In this document: positions 42,411-54,121 of the stretch, piece after piece
Numbering within the stretch: the first letter of the stretch is position 1
How the letters are laid out: each line of letters opens with the position of its first letter
Origin: Neostapfia colusana
Taxonomy: Eukaryota; Streptophyta; Magnoliopsida; Poales; Poaceae
Reading direction: 5' to 3'
Length of the DNA: 64,000 bases
Assembly: GCA_030760725.1 (NCBI GenBank)
Contig: JASWHV010000012.1
Span: 57,133,652 to 57,197,651, forward strand
Program-made: the position numbers and the translations under genes
Notes under the pieces: model-generated
Told to the model about the DNA's origin: nothing
Databases searched by the model: none
The model's input: the letters and a program-made list of their open reading frames with translations, nothing else

Positions 42411-43128
42411 GAGGTGCACAGACACACATTCAAAGTGACATGAACTCTAGTGCCGTCACACGTCCCAAGAGCACAAAAACACTTTTCTCCACTCATTCTA
42501 AGCCTAAAAAGATCAAATCTTTGAGGATTAGGGATTGGAATTAAGAAGAGAATCGTTCTTCTCAACATTGAGCTCTTGGTTTGTTTTCTCTCACATAACT
42601 GCTGATCATTATTCTCTATATGTGTGTGGGAGAAAGAGTTACTCATTGTAATCTTGTGGGATCACTCAAATTGTGAGAACGCCCCATGTACAATTGTTTA
42701 CCCCTGTGTGTGGTTAGTGGATTTGAATCAGCCTTTGTGGCGATTCAACGAGGGAAGGGCTGGTGAAGACCCGGTCCTTGGTGGACTCCTAACGGGGACG
42801 TAGATTCCTGGGTTGAATCAAACCTCGGGATAAAAACCTTGTCTCGTGTCTTCTTATTCTTCGATCAATCATCAATTAGGATTTGCTAGTACTCATTTGA
42901 TTTACATAGATATCTTTTGTTAAACTAGAAAGTTGTTGTTTCTTACTTCAGTATCATATTACACTTGAGTCATTATTTACTTTCTGCTGCATAAATACTT
43001 GAAGTAAGGATAAGTCTAAATTTAACCTTTAAATTATGCTCATGCTGACTAAGTGTTTCAGGGAACTGTTAAAACAATCAAAGAGCCTATTCACCCCCTC
43101 TCTAGGCTACATTCACACCACGCTTGCA

Positions 43129-43303
43129 CGATGAGTAAATACCTTAAGAGTTGCGATACAAGTACCATCCTAAGGAAATGACTAACCTAAAGATCGTTGA
43201 ACCAATGTTGGGACTAAGCACTATGTTATTCATACTAACATATTCATAGCATACCTAATTAGACTATGGTGGAGACCTATGATGTTTATTATAACATAAT
43301 AAC
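43129..43303 (-). repeat. Left remainder of minus-strand LTR-like copy 2
   Basis: Short non-coding stretch between block H and element D. It ends with D's TSD ATAAC and is the left continuation of 50380-50859, which was split by D. Whether all of it belongs to that LTR is uncertain. Confidence 0.4.
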
Positions 43304-43733
43304 TGTAGGGAAATAGGCGATGCGCTACTCTAGCAATTCGACCGTATCACCCAGGAAACATGCGAGTAAGAAGGTCATGGATCGTTACCACTAGACACGC
43401 AGCGCAGCGGATCGTAGATGCGCGTCGTAGCCGATCAGCGCAGCAGTAACAGCAGCGCCTCCACGGAGTCCACACGTACAGGGAGGAACGCCGTGCGTCG
43501 GTGTGCTAGCACCGCGCGCGTGACAGGGGTTTCGGCGGCTGGCCTGTGAGGGGCGGCGGCTGGGGCTGCTCTGTGGTGGAGTGTTCTGCCCCTAACCCTA
43601 CCCCTCATATTTATAGGCGCGCTAATGGGCTTTTAGGTCACAGGCCCATTAGTACCCTAATTTCTTATGGATCAAATATCCATCAGGCCTTTATCTGAAT
43701 TGTTATGATTGCCTCTTGGGCATATCACCAACA
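43304..43733 (-). repeat. Element D 3' LTR
   Basis: 430 bp, starting TGTTGGTGATATGCCC and ending CTATTTCCCTACA on the minus strand. It has a TATTTATAGG promoter-like stretch near 43608-43617, on the plus strand as written. Confidence 0.93.
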
Positions 43734-43734
43734 A

Positions 43735-43746
43735 TCTCCCACTTGC
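43735..43746 (-). other. Polypurine tract of element D
   Basis: Minus-strand CAAGTGGGAGAT directly precedes the TGTTGG start of the 3' LTR. Confidence 0.85.
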
Positions 43747-44660
43747 ACTAGAGACAATCATATAGCCAAGTTTTTCAATATTCCATCCCCTTAAGTGTGT
43801 GACCCGTTAGGTTCATGTACAGTCAGTTATGAATGAAACTATTTTCAAACACAAGTCAGTAGAGGTACCTAGCAGGACATACTGACTCCCGAATGTACAT
43901 AAAGATCATATCGGCTGAACCTAGACACATTCACATGCTGATTCCTTTGCCACACGATACCAGTCAAGCTCAAGGCGAGATACGTGCCATCCTTGTGATA
44001 GCTCGACCATTCACTCGATCAAATAGTGGATTCAATCTATGACTAACTTTTAGTCATAATGATTAACTCTTTAATCACTTTGGCATGGCCATGCACTTTC
44101 AATCCAACTATCTCGAGGGGCCCAGAGATATCTCTCCTGTTATTTAGGAGGGGCAAATCCCATCTTGATCCACACACATCCCATTCCATGCTTCATCATG
44201 TACCTGAAGACTATTTTTATGACCACCCAGTTACGGAGTAGCGTTTGATAGTTTCAAAGTGCACAACTACACATAGTGAGAAACAATGGCGATCTCAGGT
44301 CTAAGAATCTAGCAGGTGTATCACTCAAGACCAACTGATGGCACATATCTAAATAACAATCCCAACAGTGTCTCGGAATTGGTCTATCCAACACCATATT
44401 CACTAACATGTGTTCACATTATTAATTTGATATCTCCATATCTATGATCGGTGAAACGTGATCATCAATTAATATATGTGCTAGTCTGCGTACTCTCATT
44501 ATCTCATATAACGATGTAGACTAGGGATTATTTTGAGTAACATTATAATTAACAAAGAGTCTCACGAACAAGTCACATACTTGATGATCAATGTGAATAA
44601 TAGTTACTCAAATAGTACATAAACATAACTATGACACAAGTCTCCCACTACACACTAGGA

Positions 44661-46094
44661 TCACTGATGTAAGTATCTAATACCCATAGATCTCGTGTGT
44701 GTCTCATGCTTTGATTGTGGAAGAGGCTTTGTCAACGGATCTGCCATATTCAAATCCGTATGCACCTTGCATATATTCACATCACCTCGGTCGATAATCT
44801 CACGAATCAGATGATAGTGTCGTAGTATATGTTTGGATCTTTTGTGTGATCTAGGCTCCTTTGCCTGTGCAATGGCTCCATTATTGTCGCAATAGAGATC
44901 CACAGGTCCAGACGCACTAGGAACAACACCCAACTCAGAAACAAATTTTCTGATCCAAACAACTTCCTTTGCAACTTCAGAAGCTGCAATATACTCCGCC
45001 TCCGTCGTTGAATCTGCTACTGTGTCTTGCTTGGAACTTTTCCAGCTCACTGCCCCTCCATTGAGGTAGAACACAAAACCGGATTGCGATCTAGAGTCAT
45101 CCTTGTCTGTTTGGAAACTAGCATCGGTGTAACCTCTTACAACGAGCTCTTCTTCACCTCCAAACACTAGGAACACATCCTTAGTTCTTCTCAAGTACTT
45201 AAGAATGTTTTTGACAACTGTCCAATGAGCCTCACCATAATCTGATTGATACCTGCTCGTAACAGTTAGAGCATAGGATACATCTGGGCGTGTACACAAC
45301 ATGGCATACATGATAGATCCAATAGCCGAAGCATAAGGAATCGCTCTCATCCTCTTTTGCTCATCAGGCATCGAAGGACACTGACTTTTGCTTAGAGTGA
45401 TGCCATGTGACATTGGCAAGAAACCTTTCTTAGAATCTTGCATATTTAACCGATTTAATATCTTGTCAATATATGTGTCTTGGCTTAATCCAATTAACCT
45501 TTTAGATCTATCTCTATAGATCTTTATTCCCAAAATGTACGCTGCCTCTCCTAAATCCTTCATTGAGAAACTTTTCCTCAATGAGGATTTAACAGCATCT
45601 AGTACTGGAATGTCATTTCCGATCAACAATATGTCATCTACATATAGGAGCAGAAATATAAGTGCGCTCCCACTAACCTTCTTGTAAATACAAGGTTCTT
45701 CTACATTCTTGATGAAACCAAACCCTTTGACCACTTCATCGAAACGTAGATTCCAACTCTGAGATGCTTGCTTCAATCCATAGATGGACTTTTGAAGTTT
45801 GCATATTTTTCTAGCATCTTTAGGATCGACAAAACCCTCAGGTTGTGTCATGTACACATCCTCAGTCAGACTCCCATTAAGAAAGGCTGTTTTGACATCC
45901 ATCTGCCATATTTCATAATCAAAATATGCAGCAATTGCTAGGAGAATCCAAACAGACTTTAGCATAGCGACGGTCGAAAATGTTTCATGATAATCAACAC
46001 CTTGAATTTTTTTGAGACCTTTCGCCACCAATCGTGCTTTATAGATGTGAACTTTTCCATCCATATCAGTTTTTTCTTGAAAATCCATTTGCAA
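44661..46094 (-). pseudogene. Copia RT and RNase H of element D
   Basis: Long open minus-strand frame holding the Copia reverse transcriptase (VYKARLVAKG-like start, WQMDVKTAFLNG, YGLKQASQSW, catalytic YVDD at about 45633-45644) and RNase H (YTDASF, SKQDTVADSTTEAEYIA, LYCDNNGAI, KHILRHYHLIRE, ADPLTKPLP). Catalytic residues look intact. It is out of frame with the upstream integrase part because of a one-base change in an A-run near 46070, so it is not translated with gag-pol. Confidence 0.92.
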
Positions 46095-47200
46095 TCGATT
46101 GGTCTCACACCATCGATTGGATCAACCAAGTTCCAAACTTGATTCTCATGCATGGATTCTATTTCGGATTCCATGGCTCCAAACCATTTCTCAGAGTCGG
46201 GTCCCATTATTGCTTCAGTGTAGGTCACAGGCTCTTTATTGTCCAACAATACCATGTCCTGTGGTTTCGTGGTTAGGAGTGTCAACTTTTCAGTTGCACG
46301 ACGTACCCTTGTAGACATTCGTGGGGATGGTGTTTCATCAAGTGGTTGTACAACATCTTGTACATCCTGTATAGGATTAGAGGGTGCCGAAACATTTTCA
46401 GGTATTTCTTGAATTTCTTCAAGATGCACCTTGCTCCCACTAACTCCTTTTAAGAGAAACTCTTTCTCCAAGAAGACACCATTGCGAGCAGTAAACACTT
46501 TACCCTCCGTTTTATTATAAAAATAATATCCTTTGGTTTCCCTAGTATATCCCACAAAGAAGCATTTGTCTGGATTGGGAGTAAGTTTGTCTGACGTCAA
46601 ACGTTTGACATAAGCATCACATCCCCAAACTTTGAGGAAAGACAATCCAGGACGTTTGTCGGTCCACATCTCATATGGTGTCTTCTCAACAGACTTAGTT
46701 GGGACTCTGTTTAGTGTAAACGCAGCAGTTTCAAGAGCATAACCCCAAAAGGATAGTGGAAGATCAGTCTGGCTCATCATCGACCTAACCATGTCTAACA
46801 ATGTTCGGTTCCTCCACTCGGACACCCCATTCCATTCAGGCGTTCCAGGTGGAGTCAACTGTGGAACAATTCCACATTATTTTAAATGATCATAAAAATC
46901 ATGGCTCAAATATTCACCCCCACGATCAGATCGTAGAAGTTTAATTGTCTTGCCCAACTGATTTTGTACTTCATTCTGAAATTCTTTGAACTTTTCAAAA
47001 GATTCAGACTTGTGCCTCATTAGATAGACATATCCATATCTACTAAAGTCATCGGTAAAAGTAATGAAATACTGAAAACCACCTCTAGCTACCGAACTCA
47101 TTGGTCCACATACATCAGTATGTATAAGTCCCAACAAGTCACTTGCCCTCTCACTTTGACCAGTGAAGGGTGCTTTGGTCATCTTCCCAAGCAAACAAGA
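45959..47200 (-). pseudogene. Copia integrase of element D
   Basis: Minus-strand frame covering the integrase core (LGLIHTDVCGPM with the first Asp, LRSDRGGEY with the second, PPGTPEWNGVSEWRNRTLLDM with the Glu) and the linker into RT (VRPIDCKWIFKKK). An in-frame TAA at 46877-46879 interrupts the core, and a TAG at 47201-47203 separates it from the zinc-finger part. The usual NGVSERRNRT has Trp in place of Arg. Confidence 0.88.
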
Positions 47201-48608
47201 CTAGCATGTGTCAAGTGATTCAAAATCAAATGAACTTAACAAATCATCTTTATGGAGTTTCTCAATGCGTTTCTCATTTATATGACCTAAGCGACAATGC
47301 CAAATAAAAGTGGGATTTAGATCATTTCGTCGAGCCCTTTTTGTCAATGTTATAGACTGTTTTATTCTCAAGATCAAGAACATATAATCCATTCACTAAT
47401 GGACATTGAGCATAGAAAATATTATTATAGTAAATAGAACAACATTTGTTCTTTATTATAATCTCATAACCATTAACTTCTTCCAAACATGAAGAAGATA
47501 TAATGTTCTTGCTCAAAGAAGGAGTGCAATAACAATTATTTAATTCCAAAACTAATCCTGAGGGTAATGACAAGTGATAAGTTCCGACAGTTATGACAGC
47601 AACCTTTGCTCCATTGCCGACCCGAACATCCAACTCTCCTTTTGCAAATCTTCTAGTCTCACTTAGACCCTGCAACGATTTGCAAGAATGAATCATTAAT
47701 ACGGGGTCAAATACCCATGATTCACTAGAAGATGTAGCAATATTGATTTCTATAACATTTATACCTAAAGTGGAAGTCTCACTCCCTTTCTTCTTCTTAT
47801 CCTCCAAGTACTTCTTGCAATTCCTAGACCAATGCCCCTTAGCATGACAGTGGAAGCATTCATCATTAGGAGAAGGGCCTGATTTACCCTTTGGCTTTGA
47901 GCTTGAAGGCTCATTGGGAACCTTTCCCTTTCCTTTAGGATGCATCACACGCTTCCTCTTTTTATTCTCCTTTTGAACCATCATCACATGAGTGGTGTTT
48001 TTCTTAATGCTTTCCTCGGCTGTTTTAAGCATCCCATGCAATTCAACCAACGTTTTCTCCATGCCATTCATTTGATAATTCAATATAAATGGCTCATAGC
48101 TCGGTGGGAGTGATTGGAGAATAACGTCAATAGCCAGGTCATCCTTGAGTTCAGAACCAAGTTTGTCCAGAGTCTCAATGTAACCAATCATCTTGATTAC
48201 ATGGGGACTGACCGGGCTACCTTCTGCCAGCTTGCATGAGAACAAGGACTTTGAGATGTTGTACCTCTCAGCCCTTGCTTGGTTCTCAAACATTCCACGT
48301 AGTCCCTGAATCATAGAATAAGCATTTGCATGCTCATATTGTTTCTGTAGATCAGGGGAAATTGTGGCAAGCATGAGGCAGCTTGCATTAAGCGCATCAT
48401 CGCAGTGCTTCTCGTAAGTCCTGCGAGTTGCGGCATTTGCATCATCAGGGAGGTCATTGGGGTATGGTTGCTCAAGAACATACTGAATTTTCTCTTGGCT
48501 GAGAACAATTCTCAGGTTGCGGTACCAATCAATAAAGTTAGTTCCATTGAGCTTTTCTTTCTCAAGCACAGATCGCAAATTGAAACCGGAATTGTTACTA
48601 GCAGACAT
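47201..48608 (-). pseudogene. Copia gag and protease of element D
   Basis: Minus-strand frame starting at 48608 (MSASNNSGFNLRSVL). Gag capsid is about residues 10-200. The zinc knuckle CFHCHAKGHWSRNC lies at about 47817-47857. At the protease site the expected D-S/T-G triad is replaced (WVFDPVLMIHSC), so the catalytic motif is damaged. A frameshift near 47330-47390 moves the integrase zinc-finger part (LWHCRLGHINEKR-like) into another frame, ending at TAG 47201-47203. Confidence 0.88.
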
Positions 48609-49949
48609 GATCTACAATAGAAAATAAATATGCAAGGTTTTAGCACTATGTTATGTACCAATCTTTTATTAACAGTTTTATAAAAGACACCACCACTATA
48701 TGAGCATCGTCCTCCCTCCAACAACATATAATGGTCCAAGATCCATATTCACTAATTTCTAGTGAGCTTTGGCTTCACTGCTAGAAAATTAGTGATATAG
48801 GTAAACAACCATTATTAATCATATCTCTATATGATTCTTGTTTGTTGGGTGACATCCAATGCCCCGGCTCCCAACACTATGCCATAAAGTCTAAAACCGT
48901 TTTGATAGCTTTGTTGAGTAAACCAATACTATGCATGTGAATGTCCAACATTCACCCTATTCATTATGATAGATGACGGTATTTTGCTTTGGCAAACCTA
49001 CCATACAACGATCAAAACAAATAGGTGCAGCTATAGGTAAATGGCATCAAATACTCAACTTTTCCGAGGGAAGCTATTCTATCATGACAAAACATCCACC
49101 ATATGAAAAGCATGAAAAGAATAGTAAAACATCACAGGCATACGATCATATCATATCTGTGAACAGTATGGCCTTTAGGATCATAGTGGTCTCCATCACC
49201 ATGGTTCCATCATGATCTACACCGCCATGTCTCCCTTCTTATGGTGATCACCATCGCCATCATGCTTGAGGTTTCTCAATGAATATAAAAGAAGCTAATA
49301 CATCTAATAGCTATCAAATAAATTACATGAGAGATCAGGCATCACAGGGCGACACGCATGTCGTTATACAATTATGTGACAACCTCAACTCGGTTGTGTT
49401 AAACTTGCAACACGCAGGCTGCACGAATTTTACACACGGATCATCACATCACATTTAGGCCATACCATTCACATCATTCCCTGCAAAAACAAGTTAAGCG
49501 TAGAACGATGTCTATCGTGAAACAACTTAATGATGTCACTATAGCAGACAGCAACGACGGTCCCGCTAGCCGGTTAGCGGGCGGGGGGTCGAGGGGGGAG
49601 CCGCCCCCCGCGGGTTTCAAATCAACCCGAATCTGAGCCATTCAGAACACCTCAATTTTCATTGTGACTGGTTATCCACGAGAAGATCGTGACATGACCA
49701 TGATCTGTTGGCTCAATCTGTTAGCTATGTACACTATTAGTCCCGATGGTGATTCCAGCCGGTAGGGACAGGTTGCGCACACAGCAGAGAAGGAGCACAA
49801 ACTAATCCTTTAGTCATATGATGGCAATCTACTCTAACCAATTCCATACCCCAAAAGCCGAACTATAAAAATTCATCATATGAACTTGTCTGCAGTAGAT
49901 CGCATCTAAGATCTAGACCAAAAACTACGCAAGTCGGCTCTGATACCAC
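48609..49949 (-). other. 5' leader of element D
   Basis: 1.3-kb non-coding leader between the primer site and gag. It contains a strongly GC-rich structured segment at 49562-49611 with two adjacent stems (CCCGCTA/TAGCGGG and GCGGGGGG/CCCCCCGC). The remainder is AT-rich without recognisable genes. Confidence 0.75.
49937..49948 (-). other. Primer-binding site of element D
   Basis: Minus-strand TGGTATCAGAGC, one base inside the 5' LTR end at 49950. It matches initiator tRNA-Met. Confidence 0.93.
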
Positions 49950-50379
49950 TGTAGGGAAATAGGCGATGCGCTACTCTAGCAATTCGACCGTATCACCCAG
50001 GAAACATGCGAGTAAGAAGGTCATGGATCGTTACCACTAGACGTGCAGCGCAGCGGATCGTAGATCCGCGTCGTAGCCGATCAGCGCAGCAGTAACAGCA
50101 GTGCCTCCACGGAGTCCACACATACAGGGAGGAACGTCGTGCGTCGGTGTGCTAGCACCGCGCGCGCGACAGGGGTTTCGGCGGCTGGCCTGTTAGGGGC
50201 GGCGGCTGGGGCTGCTATGTGGTGGAGTGTTCTGCCCCTAACCCTACCCCTCATATTTATAGGCGCACTAATGGGCTTTTAGGTCACAGGCCCATTAGTA
50301 CCCTAATTTCTTATGGATCAAATATCCATTAGGCCTTTATCCGAATTGTTATGATTGCTTCTTGGGCATATCACCAACA
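49950..50379 (-). repeat. Element D 5' LTR
   Basis: 430 bp, same length as the 3' LTR. The differences are mostly transitions at CpG or CpNpG sites. Confidence 0.93.
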
Positions 50380-50859
50380 ATAACAAGGTTCAGGGAGCCA
50401 GAATATGTGCTCGAATAAACCAGAACCGACTTCAGGGAGCCACAGGAAGTCAACACGTGTAAGATGACCGAGTTTGGGGGCAAGACCAGTTCGTCGAACC
50501 AGGGTTCCGCCGACCCTGTCTTGGTCTCAGTCGTCCTGGTTTTCCTTTGGGTGACTGCCGGGTGAGCCCTCAGGTGTTTCCCGGGTGATACCCCATTAGA
50601 TTTCCTCGAATACTCCTGTAGGTGGGCCATTGGATCCATGGACTACCACGTGTCATCCTCTGATTGGCTGGAAGAGTATAATTTAGGATTGCTCCCCTAA
50701 ATCCTCCTCAATTCTGCAAATATTCCCTGCATGCACAATTCTTTCCAAGTACCAATGGAAGTACATTATTTCAAAACAAAATGCATGCAATAAATGTTCA
50801 TTCCTTCACATAATTGAGTAATATTGACGGTCAAAATTTGTACTTAACGACCATCAACA
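50380..50859 (-). repeat. Minus-strand LTR-like copy 2, right part
   Basis: On the minus strand it begins TGTTGATGGTCGTTAAG at 50859 and contains GACCGTCAA, so the first 35 bases form an imperfect inverted repeat. It is interrupted at 50380 by element D. It shares the start and the GCCCCCAAACTCGGTC stretch with copy 1 (51722 downwards). Frames are short and unrecognised. Confidence 0.6.
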
Positions 50860-51722
50860 CCCTTGGGTCTACGAGATATTCACTGGTGATTTCTAACCTA
50901 AGCACCTCGCTTACATTATAAATCACTACTCTAATCTTTTTGAATACAAATCTAAGACTAGAGCCCCAAATTGAATAGAGCAATGAACCCACAAAAAACT
51001 AACGAAATAAACTACTTTGAATCTAGGAACAAAACTTAAATGGAATTCACGAAAGCTTACTTATTTGAAGAGGACTTCCATAGAGGTACAAGTGTTGGAG
51101 AGGAACTTGACAAGCCAAGCCTCCTCCTCCTAGCTTCTTTTCACTCTGCTCCTATCTTGGCAGCCTCTAAGGAAGCACTAAGCCTATGGAGTGGAGTACC
51201 AATCTCAAACTTAGAGAGTGTGTGAATGAGGGAGTTAGGGGGGCTATTTATAGACGATTTTAGGTCAGTTCCCGCCCAAATATGCGCGTGAATCAGTCAC
51301 CACCACCTTCACATAGCCAGAGGGAGTCGACACATGGAAGGAGACCGAGTTTGGGGGCAAGAAAGTGGTTCAGCTGATCTCTCACGTGTCCATTTTATCG
51401 TGTGTTTTCTCCTGGAGACTGAAAGGTGAGCCCTGGTTCCTTCCCCGTGTGAATTGCCTTTGGATTCTTTCGGATAAGCCTGAGAATGGGTCTATGAATC
51501 CATGTGATGCCATGTTGCGGCTCATGATTGGTTGGAAACTTGTTTCCAGGATTGGTCCCAGCAATTCTCAGTATTTTTGGGTATAGTTCACCTGCATACA
51601 AATAGACACTAACACTTGTGGAAATGGTTAGTATTTAACCCCTACCACTATGTTGTGTTCTCATTTTAAACGTTTTATGAGGTGAATTGACGGTCAAATA
51701 TGGCGCTTAAGGACCATCAACA
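50860..51722 (-). repeat. Minus-strand LTR-like copy 1
   Basis: Begins TGTTGATGGTCCTTAAG at 51722 on the minus strand, directly abutting the truncated pol of element E. A TATA box (CTATAAATAG, 51243-51252) is followed by a transcript-like region down to about 50870. No gag or pol belonging to it is present. It abuts copy 2 in the same orientation. The parent family was not identified. Confidence 0.6.
51243..51252 (-). promoter_or_regulatory. TATA box of LTR-like copy 1
   Basis: Minus-strand CTATAAATAG about 470 bp inside the LTR start, at the place expected for a U3/R border. Confidence 0.55.
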
Positions 51723-52208
51723 GTAGCTCAGAGCAGGCAGAAGAGCTATGTAGACACACACCGAAGGGAGCTCACCTTCAACAAAGGTAACTTTGTGTAT
51801 ATCAAGGTATCACCCATACGAGTCATGAGGAAGTTTCAGATCCGAGAAAAGTTGATCCCACGGTATATTGGACCCTTCGAAGTACTCAACAAGGTGGGAG
51901 CAGTAGTATACAGTCTGAAGCTGCCAGAGAACATGTCGGACATGCACAACGTATTTCTTGTGTCACGGCTCAAGAAGTACTTGAGGGTATCGAAAGAGCG
52001 AGTGTTGTGCAATGCAATGGATCTGCAACGCGATCTGAGATACCAGGAGCTGCCCATGAGGATATCAGATGTCGTGACCCGGCAGACACGAAGAAGTGCG
52101 GTACAACTCTGTCGAGTTCAGTGGGCTAACTACACCGAGGCAGAAGCCACGTGGGAACAAGAGCAAGAACATAGCAGGGAGTTTCCTCAACTATTTAAAG
52201 GAACGTAG
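51723..52208 (+). pseudogene. Integrase tail and chromodomain of element E
   Basis: Open frame entered directly from the border with LTR-like copy 1. It starts with AQSRQKSY, the region after the integrase core, then VYIKVSP, REKLIPRYIGPFEVL, MHNVFLVSRLKKYL and a chromodomain (LPMRISDVV, then RVQWANYTEAEATWEQEQE), ending at TAG 52206-52208. All upstream pol is missing, so it is a 5'-truncated remnant. Its sequence is clearly different from B and C, so E is another chromovirus family. Confidence 0.88.
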
Positions 52209-52250
52209 GAATCTCGAGGACGAGATTATGTTTAAGTGGGGTCGTCGATC

Positions 52251-52492
52251 TGTAACAGTCTCAAAATCCAGAGGGAATAAAGAACTGCTTCAAATCTGAA
52301 TTTGAAATCAAAATAGAAATGAAAAATAAAAAGAAAAACCAACCCCTCTCTCTCTCTCACGTCCCAAACCCTCTTTAGCTCGGCCGGCTCTCAGTATTTT
52401 CTTCCCGCGCGGCCCGTTTCCCCCTTCCTTTCCGATGGCCCAGCTCTTTCTCTCTCTCTCTCTCCCTCTCTCACGGCCCGCAGCCGGCCCGG
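52251..52492 (+). repeat. Element E 3' LTR, first segment
   Basis: Starts TGTAACAGTCTC at 52251, downstream of the chromodomain and an ATCTCGAGGACGAGAT stretch like that before other chromovirus 3' LTRs. Contains (TC)n tracts at about 52345-52358 and 52448-52472. Interrupted at 52492 by solo LTR S. Confidence 0.7.
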
Positions 52493-54116
52493 TGTAGGAT
52501 CGAAGAGCACGTGAAAAGCAACCAGAGGGGGGTGAATGGTAGATTAGAACTTTTCGCAGCAGAAACAACAAAAACCACTCAGCAAAAAATTAATTGGTTA
52601 AAGAAACCATGTGTGCAAGTGTTTTCAAACGTGTTCAACCATGACAAATCAAGTAGAGAGGTAGAGAATCAAGTCACGGATCTAATGCAACAAGAATCAC
52701 TTGAAAACACGAAGTAAAACTTGAGATACGATCAAAACATTAAACGAAGATCAATCTGTTCTACCCGATATAAAACAGATCTGCAACGCTGCAAAGAAAC
52801 TCGTGTATCTCAAAAACTACAGATCCGAAGCTCGTGAAAACTTCATAGATGATAGATAATTGAGTTGTGAAGACAACCCAAAAATAATCACGTCAATCGG
52901 ATCTGTAAAACTCGAGTTATGAACGAAACACCGAAGCAACGTCGGTCTGTCCAGAAACTCAGCGAGAAAGACTTGACGAAAAACAAGTCGGATGAACAAG
53001 GCACAAAAGCTCCTCGAAACTATGAACTTTATTCAATAGAAACACAAGAGGAACAGCCCAAAGTTCTCTACCCACAAGAGCTCTGGCCTCCCTTGCTTTT
53101 ATAGCCAGCCCTCAGGCTAAACAATCCAATCTAGGACTCCTACTCCTAATTGGACTCGTATCCTAACTTACCATAACTGCTCAAGACTCTCCTATTCGCA
53201 GATAGAAGCAATCGTGAGACTTCCAAACACCTTAGGAATATCCTAAACATTCCTAAAACAACTCAACTTCGTGCCTAGCACGAAATCCTATCATAACCAA
53301 CTCAAATCTTCCATATTTGAGCCATATCCGACTCAACCTCAGCCTGAGTACGCAATCCAGCCGGTTGGACCTTTCCGACCAATTCTTTACGTCCACTTCT
53401 CTTCATCACACCTTGGAACAATGTTGCCACGTCCATGCACTCCTTGCACACGTGCAAACACCTTCCAACGATGTACACGCAACCTTCATATGCACTGCCC
53501 TTGATCCAAACATGCTGCGTGACCTCCCGATCAACTCAACCACAGCTCCTCCCGAACTTGGTTGTTGGAACCTCATCTCCTCCCTGAGACTAGTCCAAGG
53601 ATCCCGTCACCAGCCATGTCTTGAACTCAAGCAACACCTGCACATGAATAAACAACCAACTCTTCCGAGCACAAGTCCTCGACTTGACTCACGTTAGTTC
53701 GAAAACCACAACACCTTACATGAGCACGTCACATAAGCATGTTGCAAACCATATCAAATGATAACAGCCATAACCACCAAAACACACCAAAAACTTAGCA
53801 AATTAATACTAAGCAAACCTTCCCATAAAGCAAGTTTGAAACATTGCGAGTTAAAAGCAAAAACAAGACGCTGCAGTTCTACGAGTTGAACTTCACGGGA
53901 GCTCCCAAAAAACAAGCTCCGGACCTCACAGAAGCTCTCCGGACCTTGCAGGAGCTCTCCGGACCTTGCGTCGGACCTTGCCAACACTTGGCGGACCTAA
54001 CAAAGAACTTGTCGGACCTTGCCACAGAAGAATGTTTTGGCAATATTCAAAATTTTGAATGTTAATGCTAACTTTTATCCTAATTGCCAATGTATTCAGC
54101 ACACATAGGTCTCACA
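52493..54116 (-). repeat. Copia-type solo LTR S
   Basis: 1624 bp. On the minus strand it starts TGTGAGACCTATGTG at 54116 and ends CTTCGATCCTACA at 52493, just after a CATTCACCCCCCTCT stretch typical of Sirevirus-like LTR ends. The flanks are CCCGG (52488-52492) and CCCAG (54117-54121), a 5-bp TSD with one transition. A minus-strand TATA box (CTATAAAAG) lies near 53098-53106. The U3 part has repeated GGTCCGG/GGTCCGAC units (about 53918-54022). There are no coding domains. The frames inside are not genes. Confidence 0.75.
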
Positions 54117-54121
54117 CCCAG

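Larger units (their letters stand above)
41896..43128 (+). repeat. Copia-type LTR-like block H
   Basis: Contains the palindromic minisatellite, a TATAAATA box, and an end region (GTGAGAACGCCCC near 42676, AACGGGGACGT near 42792, TATTCACCCCCTCTCTAGG near 43088) typical in my experience of Sirevirus-like (Opie/Maximus) Copia LTRs in grasses. Possible borders are TGTGTGAGAG near 41894-41896 and CGCTTGCA at 43128, with imperfect flanks GGATG/CGATG. These borders are tentative. No internal coding region follows, so it is a solo LTR or a fragment. Confidence 0.45.
43304..50379 (-). mobile_element. Element D: Ty1/Copia retrotransposon with broken gag-pol
   Basis: 7076-bp minus-strand element with a perfect TSD ATAAC (43299-43303 and 50380-50384). 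Two 430-bp LTRs (43304-43733 and 49950-50379) differ at about 13 positions by eye, or about 3%. Read on the minus strand the order is 5' LTR, primer site, leader, gag, protease, integrase, RT, RNase H, polypurine tract, 3' LTR. Integrase before RT is diagnostic of Copia. The lineage may be Tork-like, but that is a guess from general resemblance. Confidence 0.94.
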
